From Piper betle (taxonomy: Eukaryota > Streptophyta > Magnoliopsida > Piperales > Piperaceae), in the NCBI GenBank assembly GCA_033002965.1, contig JAURVB010003090.1:62001-126000 (forward strand): 64,000 bases of DNA, given 5' to 3'. This document shows positions 1 to 13,408 of this stretch, piece by piece; within the stretch, counting starts at the first letter, position 1; every line of letters begins with the position of its first letter. Made by a program: the position numbers and the translations under genes. The notes beneath the pieces were generated by a model. The model worked only from the letters and a program-made list of their open reading frames with translations. It was not told where the DNA came from and did no database searches.

Positions 1-1342
1 CATTTTATTGAGCCTTTTACCAAGGAAGGGGGACTTACTTTTAAATTACCTGCCTATGAGAAAATTTGACATAATTACTTTCAAAGGGTTTAAAATATAA
101 ATTGTTTTATTATATACCCAATTTAATTGAAAGGTGGTTTGGTTAGAAAATTAATCTAATGTTGCAATTATGTTGATTCTGTTAATTATTGATTATGCAA
201 GATAAAATTTTGTGTTAATTATCAATTGCAAAACTAAATTTGTGTTAATTATGCTAAAAAGAATATATGTAGCTAACTGTAAATTGAACTAATTTGAGGC
301 GACTTTGGGCATCTACCTCCTACCGGCTTTGGCAGCCCAAAGGAAAATAATGCACTCCACGGTAAGAATTAAGTTTACATTTATGTACTTATTGAAAGGT
401 ATAATGCATGGCTAAGCATAAACTTTGGATGAAGCGTAAATTGATGTATATATGAAGGGCAGTGATATAGGAATGAATATCAAACATAAATTATACATTT
501 AACTGTACTTAATAGATAATTTTTTTATTTAATTTTCGATTAATTTTTCTTAAAGAAATCGGTTTGAGTTTGGTGCGTTACGTAATTGAACTATATTTTG
601 GTTGATCTCGAAGATAACAATAATTACTTGTTTCGAACTTTGGCTTAAAATCAAATGAATTTAGATATTTTTGTTTGTTTTGATATGGTTGGATCGAAGT
701 TTCCTATTATATTTTGAGTTTGATTAAACTTCATCTTTTATTGAAGATATCTAATATAAATATTTGATGTTTAATTCTACGTATAATATATTTATTTTTG
801 AGCCGAAATGAATGAATTAGACATTTGTTTATTTGAATTAGAATAAACTCTTTCTTGGGATGCTGGTGTCTTTTAATGATTCTTCTACAATCTCTCTTTC
901 AGCAATAAGGCTAGGCTTGGTCGTGCCCATGATTTTTGAGATGATAGAGTTGCGGATCCTGATAGGTGCTAGACAAGGAATATGGAGAAGGGAAGCGAAG
1001 AAAGAAGTGATGCAAGGAAAGGAATGGGAAGATGTGTGCTGTTCTTGCACCCCTTAAATGTATTTTTTATTACAAGGAAAATTTTTATTCTACGGCCAAT
1101 ACGCTTTCAAAGTACTAAACCTTAAACATCAAATTGTTATGTTGCGGATTTATAAAAAATCATGTTTTGTTTTCTGACCAAGGTTGGCGAAGTGAGCAAA
1201 ATATTAAGAGTTTGGAATTGCACAAACAGTAAATTGTTGGCATCAAACATTTCTCCGAGAGGTCAAATGCAGAATATATTTCATTAACTTACAATTCTGA
1301 CATTTATTATGAGTATTGGGAAACAAAGAATGGCAAAACTGA
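1..1342. other. AT-rich intergenic region
   Basis: No gene is recognised here. Two exon-like stretches occur on the plus strand. Around 295-361 a relatively GC-rich segment ends in an ACG/GTAAGA donor-like site. At about 841-1057 an open stretch ends in TAA. Neither product resembles a family I know, and the two are not convincingly joined. The stretch also contains the region downstream of the AP-4 beta gene on the minus strand. Confidence 0.4.
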
Positions 1343-4300
1343 TCATAATGTACCAAGTTGTGATAATGCGGCTTTGAACAAGGAGAAGAAATCATCTACG
1401 GCAGTGGCATCGTCAGCCTTGATTTTCATTTGGGCTTTAGCAGAGGAAGTACTAATGATGCACTCGACCAGGAAGAACGAAGTGGGTTGGTCCGCCATTT
1501 GTGCAAAGAAGAAAAACTTAAAATTGGGAGCCTTGCCTCCAGAGGCAATGCACTGGATGGAGTGTCCTTGCATGTGTCGTAAAAGTGCCTGAGGTGTAGT
1601 TAAAACTGCTATTCCTTGAGGACTGATGGAGCAATCCTGCATAATATAAGTGCATCAGCATACCGACTTTTATGCTGAGTGGCATCTAATGGGAAAAAGC
1701 CTTCATCTAATGTAACGACTAACTTGATCAAACTAAGCTATTTCATCAGCTTGACACTTAGAAGCAGTAAATAAACTAAAGTAGAAAATAAAACGTCACA
1801 CAATAGTAGAAAGTGATTGAGCAAACCTGAGACAGTGATATTGGCAGTTCCCCCACTTCTTCTGAAAAGTTCTAGGATCCAAAGCAGGTTTTCCATGAAG
1901 CTTTAAAGGAGGAGGCAAAGGAGGTGAAGCGCTGACAGAAGGTAGTCCAAGGCCTAGCAGATCATCTATGCCAGAGCCCAAAGTAAGCGAAGCATCAGGC
2001 AACGAAGTAGGAGCCGAGGTTATTGTATCATGTGAAACCAAAGTAAGAGAAGCATAGTCAGGTGCACCATATGCTGAAGCATTGTCCACAGGCATTTGAT
2101 TTTCTTCCTTTTCAGATGTGCTTAGTAACAAATCATTATCATTTGCCTCGTATCTACTAGTATGGGTAGCATTATCCTCTGTCTCTGCTCCCACTGACAA
2201 ATGTCCAAATTCTTCTGAGAACTCAAATGGACCGCGGTGTTCCTTATCAGTGAACATGTAAGATGGCTGAAATCACAAAGACAGAGGAAATGAGTACCCA
2301 CTTCATTCTTTAGAGACAAAAGTAAAAGCAGACCATGTCTCCTGAAATTTAATATCACATATTACTAAACAATTTTAAGTTGCATAAAGTTATTTCTGGA
2401 ATTTTTGTGAGAACAAGGGATAAAAATAAGGGGTTTAGTTAAAAATAATATCTTTGCATAAATTAACTTATAAGATATCAAACTAATACCCAATGTTCGC
2501 TACATGAACAAATTTACCAAATTAGCTAATCCCTTAATAATTGACTAATAGCCCATGAAAATCCAAAGCATTAAAGCCATATATGAACATTGTTATCTCA
2601 TTAGACTACTCATCAAAGAGAACCAAAAAAATGACAGCATGTTAAGAACAGTAATAGGCATATCACAATGACAATGTCTCCCACATATAGGTATATATAA
2701 TTGGTGTCAGAGAAACATGTGATTAATAATAAGAGCACAAAAAGCTAGACATATAAAGGACAACTTCACCTTCTGATAAACCACGGATAAGCTATTAAAT
2801 TCATCAAAAATTCGATCCTTAATTTCATTGCTCATGGTATCTGCAAATACAGATACAGCTTGCTTGGGAGGATCCACAACCCGCTCAGCAATGGCTATGT
2901 CATACTGCAATAGTCTGTAGTAGAACAAAGCTCTATCATGAACATCCTGTCAGTGCTCTCATGTTAATATCATACAACTCAAATTTACTACCACAGAAGA
3001 CCACATTATTAAATGGTGAAACACACTATTTTAACCTGGTGAGAGTCAGCAAGACCAGCTGCTACTGCACAACCCAAAGCCTTTTGAGTTTCAGGAGGTC
3101 TTCTAAGGAAACATTTCATAACTGCAGTAAGCAGGTGTAGACGCACCTGATAATTAAATATCTAATCAGAAATCATATGTACCATATGAGAGGAAATATC
3201 AGAGACTAACTATGACACCCGAAACTGTAGTATTGAAGTATCATTTCAAAAAGTAGGTGTTTATCATAACACTGGCCAGTAGCAAAAGATCAAAGGTTTC
3301 AAAGATGATCCAGTGACAATCATGGTTATAGCATATGTACAGTCATCATTCATGGCCAACTGCATTGACCCTAATCAAATTAGTAGACTTATAACGTGAT
3401 ATTAGAGTAAAGTCTCCAAGAGGGTTCAACTTATGTATTAAGTTCCGTAAACAGTTTTGATATCTTATTCAGTCGTTTCTGTCAGTTAATTTCCGGATAT
3501 TCTGCAATCCAGATCAGCAAAGTTATGAATGTTTTACCCGTCAAGATCCAAATATAAGAAACATAAGCAGCAACAATCTTCCTAGCTGACAAATGGTATA
3601 AAAAAGTACCTCAGAGGATTCTTCATCTTCCCAATTATCAATTAGGCTTTCAAGAATATAAGGCGCATCCATCATGTCCTGAGAGTATTCCCCTAACATC
3701 CAAACCAATGCTGCTTTTGCCTTGGGTTCTTGCACGTTCTTGCTGCTAATGTTGCCAACAACTGCAATGCAGTCATGACTCCATTGTGGATATTTGCGAA
3801 GAAGGTCTTTCACAAGTACCTGATATGCAATTTTTAAAAATGGATTAACATCAGTTTGCAAACTTTTTATAAAAATCCTATTAAAGTTAAAAAATTCTAT
3901 TTTTGCTTCCAGGGCAACACAAATAGCGTCATAAAAAAATATAGGCAAAATCCACAATATATCAGTGAAATCCAGGAGGAATAAATAAATGCAGATTGTT
4001 AGCTCAGCATTCAAAGAAAAAGGTATAGAAGTAAGAAGTCTAAGGTTTACAATCATGTACCAAAGTTTCAGCAGTTACATAATCCTTTTCCATCTCCAAG
4101 AACTGAAGAAGTCTATCAACAATGGCATTTACATCATACTGCTGCAAAGCTATCTTTCCTACTGCACGAATAGACTCTCTTGCAATTGGAATATCAACAC
4201 TTGCAGCATACTCACACAATTCTGTCACTGCAATAGACACACAAGATGATTATGTCCAAAAGCGGATGTGTTAAAAGCATTTCTTACTCACGGTAATGAT

Positions 4301-6640
4301 AGGAATGCATTCAAATTGTTATTATGGAAGAAAAATAACAACCAACCATTTCCATAAAAAATTTCAACTAATCATTAACATCCACTATTGGGCATTTAAA
4401 TATTTTTTTAGATGGAAACTTGAGATAAAATTGTCTAACCTAAATCATATGTATTGCTCTCATTAGCTACAGCAGTCAACATCTCAAGCTTCAGCTTCTT
4501 AACATAAGATGGCTGGTTGTATTGACAATAGAAGTGCTTGTAATCATTAGAAAACAGCATTGGTGCCCGCATTACAAGGACATGTAGGTGGCTAAGAACC
4601 GCATAAGACTGTTCAGGACTGCCTGTGCTGACAAGGGTGAGTAAAGGAGCTTTAATACGCTCATAGACCTGCACACAATTTTCCATCTCAGTACGAGTTG
4701 GCACATATAAAGAAACATGAACTACAAAAGAAACCATACTAAAATTGTACCCTTCATTAGACAATAAGGTGATAATATTAAAAGTCCTACCCAATACTGT
4801 GATTCCACTTTTCCAATAATAACATGTACCTAATTTCTATAGACCTTCTCAGGATAATTAAAAACTTAGAATTTAAAATGGAACAACATAAAATGATATC
4901 ACAAAATCAATTGGGGCTAGTATCCCATCTATATACCATAAAGCATAGCACCCTCTTTATAGTTCCAAAGAAAACAAATTCCAGCTGAATTTTATTAAGT
5001 TCCAGAATAAAAAATAGGAAATATTTATTAAACTGATTACATTTAAACTAAAATAATGACACTTATCCTAAAAATTTCACCAGATAAAAAATTCGATCAC
5101 GAAAACAGCCAAGAAAGGTAGCACCATAGTCCATACCTCCTGATGAACATCATTCATGGAAAGCGTCATATGCAAAAACAATTTGATTGTCGCTAGTACA
5201 ACAGCAGCATTTGCATGTTGGAGTCTGTCCTCCAGAAGGTTCATAATATCAAATATCTCATTATTGTCAGCAGGCAGATACTTTGATACCAAGTCCAGTA
5301 CAAGGCACTGCGCCCATTCATTAAAACCTTTTATCCTGTAGATGTTGCATGTCATAAATTTCAGCAATCAAAAAAGTGCACGAAGAGTCCAGTATACAAC
5401 CGAGAATAGTTTACATCGTAAAACATCATTATTATCTTGTTGCCGTTAAAATCTGTTTTCTCTGCTAGGCTAATATCCGAAAATATAAAACAAAGCCATG
5501 AAAATATGCTCTAAACATGCTTCCAAATCCTAGATAGTAAAGATGACTAGATAGAACAATAACATAAACTAACTTCCAACATTCAGCTTTTTTTCTTTCT
5601 TGAATTTTTTGGATGAAGTTCCAATATACGTCTTTGTTTGTTTGAAATTCACAAAGTGCTCTCATAACTAAAAGATACCAATTCAATATGACATAATTCA
5701 TAGACATTATAACATGTTGAGCAGGTAGCGCATACCGGTTTAGGAGGTAGTATATTGTCGGTTTGCTGAGAAGAGACTCCCTCTCCTTAGATGCATCTTC
5801 CACCCTGCTAGGCTCTGAGCTCCACATTTCTGAGTTCCATATCTCTTGCAAGGTATATAAACAATTTGCAACCACCTATCCAGAGGATAGTATCTTAAAC
5901 GGTGTCAAAACAAGCTACAGTAAACTGTTAATTAACAAATGAAATGAATCCATCAACACCAAGAGTATCCAACCCTTAAAAGTTATGAACCTGCGCATCC
6001 GGGTCGTTACTCATAAGCGCTTTAAGCATGGCGGGGAAGTCCCCATCCATGCAAGCCACCTGCGAGATGTGGTACAGCTTCAACACGCCCATCACGGCCA
6101 CCATTCTGACATACCCATTCCCGTCCTTCAACCCGGCGGTCAGAGGCCCCAGGAGGTACTCGACCAAATGCGCAACGCGGAGCGAGCACAGACTGCGCAA
6201 GGCGAGGCCCCTGATCATGGGATCCTCGTCCCGGCAGTCCTTTTGGAGGAAATTGATGGTGAGCAGCGCCAGCTCCGGGTTACCTTTGGCGTAGTTTCCG
6301 ACATAAAGATAGCACATTTTCTTGAGGACAACGTCGGAGGTGGCGGAGCAGAGCACCATCTCGCTAAAGAGCGACGACACATCGATCCCCACCGTCATGC
6401 AAGAGATGACCTTCTTGAACAGCTCCCTCTTCGAGTCATCCGTCCCCGGCGCCCTGCTACCGGCCAGCTGCCGCAGCTGCATCTTCAGATCCGACACCTC
6501 GCTCTTCCTGCACACACATCCCCCCAAAACCCTAATCAAACCCACCGGCGCCATCGGAAAAAGAAGACAATCTCGAAGAAGATTTACCAGGAAGGCTGGG
6601 ATTGGGGAGGCGATTTCTGGGGCAGCACCGGAGGCGCCAT
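1343..6640 (-). CDS. AP4B: AP-4 adaptor complex beta subunit (beta-adaptin-like A), 11 exons, one apparent frameshift
   Basis: Large beta subunit of the AP-4 adaptor complex, which sorts cargo such as vacuolar receptors at the trans-Golgi network. Exons, 5' to 3' on the minus strand: 6640-6588, 6507-5991, 5875-5736, 5335-5137, 4668-4440, 4227-4061, 3819-3610, 3146-3036, 2946-2770, 2266-1827, 1636-1343. All introns are GT-AG and phases agree. The start is chosen at MAPPVLPQ, as in the family. Residues about 20-590 form the armadillo-like adaptin trunk (KSEVSDLK, DPMIRGLALRSL, YDVNAIVDRLLQFLEMEKDY). About 600-735 is the hinge with the DDLLGLGLP motif. The rest is the C-terminal appendage, ending in QLGTL. 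Expected length is about 845 aa, near Arabidopsis At5g11490. Exon 10 is one base short (440 instead of 441), at a run of five C on the plus strand (1850-1854). Read literally, the frame shifts after KKWG and stops early in exon 11, losing the appendage. Either an assembly indel or a real lesion is possible. Confidence 0.95.
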
Positions 6641-7586
6641 GGCGGAGTCCGAACGAATCCGATCCGGCGGAATTGGGGCGCAGTTCGGTTGCCTGAGAAG
6701 GGAGGGGGGCGGTGAGAGCTAGAGAGGCGCGGGGGATGGTGATGTGGAGGGATCGGTAAGGGGGTGAGGGAGGGCGGGAGGGCCGTCGGAACTCCGGCAA
6801 TCCGGCGGCGGCGGCGCCGCCTGTTGCTCCGTCGTGTCGCGGGCCGGGTGCAGGATTGGGGGCTGAGAGTAGGGGTCTTGCGGGGGACTTATTTTGGGAG
6901 CGGCATCGAAAGACTCCAAAACTTCGGCTCGGGTCAATGTTGGCCCGCCTAGATGCCTCAGCCGGTTCAGGTTTACCCACTCTAACCGAACCCCGACCAA
7001 GCCCCAACGATACCGAGGAATGAGGCCAAGTAAGAGGTCAATTAGGCCCAATTTTATTTTGCTGATTAAATGTATTCTGACAAAATAATTTGGCTTATCT
7101 TTTAATTTTATTGAAAAAAGAATATAAACTGAATACTGCAGTACGAATAAAATCTGGATTCATTTGTTCTTTATGTATTTATACAATGCAGCTCATTATT
7201 TGAATAAATAATACACTAAATAATAAGGGTAATAAAAATATACAGGACTAAATATTCTTGGCTTGGGGGAAACAAATACAATTTTTGAGAGAGATTAATT
7301 GCAAAACATAAAATTACAAACTTTGTACTTAACTTGACCTTTCCATATTCACAGCATCTGTCACCAACACAAAACAATTTTAAGAGAATTGACGATTTGA
7401 GAAATAAATCTTTTCATCTCAAAAAAGAAATCCTCTTCCATGCGGTAGACTCTCCTCCACTGCGGGGCACTGCCCTTTCCTTCTTCTATCGACACCACTT
7501 GTTTGTTTGCCATTACCCTCCTTCCCAACACAACAGCACGACTCTCATCTTCCACTTCCATAGTCGCCGAATGCGCTTGGTCAGCG
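6641..7586. promoter_or_regulatory. Shared divergent intergenic region between AP4B and the EngB-like gene
   Basis: About 950 bases separate the minus-strand AP4B start from the plus-strand EngB-like start, so this region should hold both promoters. The AP4B-proximal part (to about 7010) is GC-rich and contains CGGCGG-type repeats typical of a 5' UTR. The middle is AT-rich. No TATA box can be assigned with confidence. I recall that the same two genes are neighbours in Arabidopsis (At5g11490/At5g11480), which would make this conserved microsynteny; this is from memory. Confidence 0.5.
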
Positions 7587-9600
7587 ATGCTTCTCCACCA
7601 TCTCCCCCGCCTCTCAATCTCCCCAACCTCCCTCCGCCGTAGCTTCTTCTCCCTCCCCAACCAACCCACCAGTCCCTTTTCAACACTCGCTTCTCTTGCA
7701 AAGTCCAAGTCTTCCATCTTTTCTTCGCCTTCTTCGCTGTCAGCCGATGTCCTTTCAAGTCAGGCGACCCGAGCGCCGATGTCACTGACCTCGCTTCGCC
7801 TTCCTGCGGTGTTTTTTCGGATGTTAAGGAGGCCCGGATTGAGATTCCGGTTGAAAAGCTGTTCATTCCGCCGGAGGTTGACGTTGGTTCTTCCTCGTTG
7901 AGCGCGAGGGTGTTGAAGGGGTCGAGTATTGTGTTGAGTGGGTACGCGAGGGACGCCCAGATAACGCAGGCGGAGTTTGTGAAGAGCAGCAAGAGGAAGG
8001 AGGATTGTCCCGCGGATGGGCTGCCGGAATTCGCGCTTGTTGGTCTGTCTAATACGGGGAGAAGCTCGCGTGAACTTCTAACTCGCTTGTCAGGAGGAAG
8101 AAGCTCGCGCTCACATCTAAGAAGTCTGGTAGATGCTTGACGAATTTCCTCTGTGTACTTCCAGTTTGCATTTTGGGATTTTTTTTCCTGCGGTTAGAAA
8201 CGTAGCATTTAGTTGTTATGTGAGGAAGTCTTGCAACGTTGTTAGAGCTTAGTGTTAGTGAATAGTGTAGTTACTGTTACTTTTCGTCATGGTTGAGTGG
8301 TTAAATATTACGTTTCTAATAAAAATATCAGAAGATAGTTTTGTAGTATAATAGAGGGAAACAGTGAATTAAAAGGTTTGCTGATAATAAGGAATTTATA
8401 GAAAAGAAGGTGGAACAATTTATTTCCATGATGATTGTTAAGAATCTAGTTTTTTCGTGAACTTTAAAGTTGTTTGTCATGCGGTTAATTGTGTAATTGT
8501 GTTCTGTATACTTCTATCGTGGGTCCCTCACAGTTGCAATAAAACATGATAACTGGTCTTCATGAGAATAAATAGAATTTTTTTACTCATAAATTATTTG
8601 TAAAACTAATATGTTTAACTCTAATAATATCTTGTACAGCTCGGGCTTTGACAAATTTCCTGAGATTTTCTATTCGTGTTCACTACATATTTTGTTGGTG
8701 GCCTGAGATAGAAGAGTTACTTTCTTATTTTTGCTCATTGGAAGATTTGCATTCATGATAAATTTTTTTATTGAGGCTGATGAACTCGGTTTGCATTCTT
8801 GAATGTAGGAAAGACCCATTGTATCAATCATTTTCGGGATAATGATAGCTGGTACCTTGTGGACTTGCCTGGTCATGGGTATGATTGAAGTTAACCTTGT
8901 TCACATAATCTATGTTGGAAATGAGACTTGGTGGTGCCTGGTCTTAATTTCTGTCTAATTGTTTGAATCATTTTACCTTAGTTTTATGGATTTTAGCAAT
9001 TTTAAAAGTGTGATCTAATCAGGTTATGCAGCTGCACCACTTGAAGTACGCACAAACTGGAGCCAATTTACCAGAGACTACTTTCTTCACAGAGAGTCTT
9101 TGGATCTGTATTTCTTCTTATAGATGCTAGCAACCCTGCAAAACAAATTGATCTCGAGTATGCTAGTTGGCTTGGTCAGAATCAGGTCAGTATCAGAAAG
9201 TTGAACAAGTTCACGCTACAAATTTGTCATTTGTCCTGCTGTGCTTTTGCTTTTTTCCATTCCAATAACATTTTGTGTCTTTGCCCTTCATCGAAATTTT
9301 GATTCGATCCTTTCAGTAGTGCTTGGTACTGCATAAAAACTTAGTAACGTATATTGTTTTCATCAAGACATTCTATGTAGTATGGATTTAGTATTTGTTA
9401 AGCAATTGGGACGAGCACTAGGAGACTGGAATCCTTAATATTAACTGAGTGCAATGCTTCTCCTTTCAGATTCCAATGACTCTGGTATTCACAAAGTGTG
9501 ACAAAAGGAAGAAAAAAGGAACGGTGGAAAGAGAGCAGAAGAGAATGTTGAGGACTTTCAGAACTTGATACGAGGACTTTCAGAACTTGACTACCATTTA
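7587..9600 (+). pseudogene. EngB/YihA-family GTP-binding protein, decayed and 3'-truncated
   Basis: Relic of an organelle-targeted EngB (YihA/YsxC) GTPase, a family needed for large ribosomal subunit assembly. Exons: about 7587-8128, 8809-8878, 9023-9185, 9470-9600. Recognisable blocks are a Ser/Pro-rich transit-like leader, [65 protein letters not shown] (G3 region), a YAAAP block, LIDASNP, IDLEYASWLGQNQ and PMTLVFTKCDKRKK (G4, TKCD). Lesions: a frame change near 7750; the P-loop reads GRSS instead of GKSS and is followed by a frameshift at about 8065; an extra G at the exon 2 donor (about 8877); an extra T in exon 3 before the VFLLIDA block; a frameshift in the exon 4 Lys run; and a 22-base tandem duplication at 9550-9593. 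The C-terminal domain is absent. Many independent lesions make a true pseudogene more likely than assembly error. Confidence 0.85.
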
Positions 9601-9622
9601 TAATTATATATCCAAATTATGA

Positions 9623-10020
<398 letters not shown>

Positions 10021-11438
10021 TTCTAAGTGCCTTATGGGACGTTAGACTTCATTCTTTATTATCTTATGAGTTTGCGAATTGTGGGGCATCGTATCAATTT
10101 TGGTCGTCTGCTGAGTGTTAATTCAATTGGGATTAGTTGTTAAGTCGGTTGGTTGGGATTTTATCAAATGCCTGCGCTTTTGGTTGATTATGATACAGAG
10201 TATCCCTTGGATAGTCTTGCTAAGAATTTTCTGAATTATGTTTTTTAGGCATTTTGAACACCGGACGTCTGAGTTTTAACTTTGTTATATTCTTTTTGGG
10301 GGAAGTGCCTGGGGTGTGTTTCTGATAAGCAGGAGCAGAGTCACGCTTGTTCTTTGATATCGGGATGGTGCTAGTGAAATGATGGTCGTTTGTGTCGGTG
10401 ATGGTTTGTTGAGCACCGTTCAGGCATTCGGGTGTGCTAAGTGCCACATCTGCTGCGTGCTTCAAAAAATGATTAGTGATTACAGGTAGAAGTTAATGAA
10501 TTTCGTAGCTAGATGATCGTTGTGTGTGCGTTTCTTACTATCTATCACTGAGCTTATGGAAGTAATGTCAATTTATTTTGAACCTTTGGTCAGACTAATC
10601 ATTGATTTTTCATAGAGTTTTGGGATCATTTTAAAATTTGACTTCGCAATGGCCGCATTTGGCCGGGCATCAAAAGTACCCTTTTTTAGTTGGGCTATTG
10701 CAAGTTCTATCCATGTGTATGGTCTTTTTGCCTAAAGTTTCGGCATCTGAAGTTAACTTTGATCTAGGTGGCGTTAGTGCTTGATCTTTAGAACCAATGT
10801 TTGCCTTCCCACTGGATCTAGCGAAATCCTTGTGTTGGGAGGTGTCGTAGATGGAACACCTCCAGGAGGAGAAGGTAAGGGAAAGGGGAGGGGGAGGGTA
10901 GCTGCAAGGGGATGAAGAAGGCCGGGCGGAAGTGGGTGAGGGGGAAGGAAGTCCGTTGGACAGGAAGAGGGAGAGAAGAGGAGAGCAAAGGAAGGGATAT
11001 TTATTATATACATATATATATATATATAATTATTTTATTTATGTAAATAAAATAGCTTTTTAAAAAAACAAAAACCTCTTTTGTTTTTAGAAACGAATAA
11101 TTACTATTATATTAATGTTTACTTTAAAATTTTATATTGTTATTGTAAATGTTTCAAATAGTTTAACTTATTAATAAAAAATTTACAAATTAAAATGATA
11201 AAATAAAATTAGAAAGCAAAACATATGTTACTATTATAAATAATACATAAAATCTATAATATTATTGGGCTAAAAGATCATTTGGTTCTGATTTTATGAA
11301 TAACAATATTAGTTTAATATTAATGTGAACTAAATGTTTATATAGTTAGTAGGTTTTATATGTAAAATAATTATTTATTTAATACAGATGAGATTTCAAC
11401 ATTTTCGAGATCTCAAAAAATCAAAGTAGTGAGAGGGT
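10021..11438. other. Intergenic region with a purine-rich tract and (TA)n
   Basis: The first few hundred bases would be the L37 3' UTR and flank. No gene is recognised. About 10855-10998 is a strongly purine-biased tract on the plus strand (GGAGG, AAGGGAAAGG and similar), directly followed by a short (TA)n at about 11010-11030 and then very AT-rich DNA. Confidence 0.5.
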
Positions 11439-11447
11439 GAATCTTAG

Positions 11448-12239
11448 CATGGTTGCATGAATCGGTATCGGAATCGGAATCGGTTTTCCAGGGAGTCGGA
11501 ATCGGAATCGGAATCAGAATCGGTCTGAATCGGCCAGGAATCGGTTCAGTTGAATTGGTCCAAATTAATTTAATCGATCATATATAATAATTTGACAGTT
11601 CATAATATAAATATATTAAAATTAGGTATTGATGTTATTTTGATATTGTTTTGTGTATTATAGTTTATGATATTTTTAAATATTTTTTAAGATTTTTTAA
11701 TTATTTAAAATTAATTATTATTTTTGACTCGAGTTAGACTCGAGTCAACTTTTAATTACGAGAATGCCACCCTCGGAATCGGGCGGCGGTGGCGTGGTCG
11801 GACGGAGCTGAGGTTGGACGGCGGTGGCGTGGTCGGAAGGTCGGGCGGCGGAAGCGAGGCGGAGGGCGGAGCTGAGGTCGGAATCGGGCGGATCTGAGGT
11901 CGGAATCGGGCGAAGCGTCGGACGGCGGAAGCGCGGCGGAGGGCGGAGCTGAGGTCGGAATCGGGCGGCAGTGGCGTGGTTGGACGGAGCAGAGGTCGGA
12001 CGGCGGAAGCGCGGCGGCAGAAGCGGGGGAGACGAGTTTGATTTTAGGTTTTTAAAATCCAAATTACCATTTTACCCATGCTTAAATAATTTAATAAAAA
12101 GCATACCTAGGGTATTTTAGTAATTTTTTAAAAAAACCGATTCCGATTTAAATCGGCCGATTCCGATTCCGAGTTAAATCGGTCGGAATCGGCCGAAATC
12201 GGGCGATTCCGCACGGAATCGGCCGATTCGTGCATCATT
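11448..12239. mobile_element. Non-autonomous MULE-like element, copy A (9-bp TSD)
   Basis: Element of 792 bases bounded by a perfect 9-bp direct duplication GAATCTTAG (11439-11447 and 12240-12248). One end reads ATGGTTGCATGAATCGG. The other, read inward, is ATGATGCACGAATCGG. Both subterminal regions are dense in AATCGG/CCGATT units. Next comes an AT-rich flank, then a CTCGAGTC-containing module (about 11725-11775), then a GC-rich core (about 11765-12045) with no convincing protein. The 9-bp duplication suggests a Mutator-like transposase acted in trans; the class assignment is inferred. Three more copies are at 22423, 28736 and 54963. Confidence 0.8.
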
Positions 12240-12376
12240 GAATCTTAGAACTATAAAAAGTAAAATCAATGTAGCCCAATATCTCTTCGCAAGTGTTGCC
12301 TAGTGTAAGCGTTTGCTGCACTCTTTGCTGTTTTCTTTTCGTGATGCACCGATTGGTAGGATAGTGAAGTTAGCAT

Positions 12377-13403
12377 TGTTAGTATTTATTATTATTAATA
12401 TTAATGATACGCAGTTCATTATCACATTTGAAATACTAAAGAAATCTCAAAATATTGTTCTATGGAAAATGAAAGGGCCTCAAATTATCTCTATAAATAT
12501 GGATATCATTTATCTTATTCTAAAACTGGCTAAAACAAGAGAAAACAAGATGTGAAAGATTAAAGAAAATAGATATAGAGATAAGAATAAAGAAATATAT
12601 TCACTAGTTTAATCTTATACAAAGTATTGAGGGAGAGAAATCTTATAATTTTAGTAGTATAGGTTGAGTGAGTAATCTTCTTGTAAATCTCGATATGTAT
12701 ACGGATCTCTAGTTGAAGTAGTGAATTACTTGTTGTCTCGTAGTTTTTGACTCTCGAGAAATGAAGGTTTTACATGTTAAATCACTATTTTTTTGGTTTT
12801 ATTTTATTTTATTTCTCAGTATTATTTTTCCATATCTTGTGTTCATTGTTGTTGATCTCCAACTTTGAAATTTTTTTCAACAATTAGCGTCGTCTATGGG
12901 AATTTTCATTCAATCGGATCTTGATTTAAGATTTAAGTGAGAGTCTTTATAATATTTATTATTAATAATATTAATTATATGCAGTTCATTGTCACATTCA
13001 AAATACTAAAGGAATCTCGGAATGCTGTTTATTTTTTATGAAAAATGAAGGGTCTCAAACCATCTCTATAAAGATGTGAGAGATAAAAGAAAAAAGATAT
13101 AGAGATAAGAAGAGGGAAATATATTATTCACCAGTTTAATCTTATATAGAGTATTGAAGGAACGATAGTATAGGTTGAGTGAGTAATCTTTTTGTAAATT
13201 TCTATATGTTTGACGGCTGTAATCTTTGGTTGAAATAATGAATTGCTCATTGTTGTCCCGTGATTTTTGACTCTAAAAACTAAGGGTTTTTTACGTTAAA
13301 TTTTTATTCTTTTGATTTTATTTTATTTTATTTTTCAAATATTATTTTTCCATATTTTGTGTTTGCTATTATTAATCTCTAACTTTAGAGATTTTTCTCG
13401 ACA
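12377..13403 (+). mobile_element. TRIM-type miniature LTR retrotransposon
   Basis: Two related direct repeats, LTR1 at 12377-12882 and LTR2 at 12947-13403, surround only 64 internal bases. LTR1 starts TGTTAG and ends CAACA. LTR2 ends CGACA. The whole is flanked by a perfect 5-bp duplication AGCAT (12372-12376 and 13404-13408). Directly after LTR1 lies ATTAGCGTCGTCTATGGG, resembling the primer-binding region (GGCGCCGTCTGTGGG type) of plant LTR elements, and a short purine stretch AAGTGAGAG precedes LTR2. There is no coding capacity. The LTRs differ by substitutions and by an insertion of about 50 bases in LTR1, so the insertion is old. Confidence 0.85.
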
Positions 13404-13408
13404 AGCAT

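Noticed and set aside
5976..7051. Extended minus-strand frame upstream of the AP4B second exon, and plus-strand frames over the same region
   Set aside because: The true first exon is 6640-6588, joined through a GT-AG intron. Upstream sequence in that frame is 5' UTR, and the plus-strand frames are antisense shadows.
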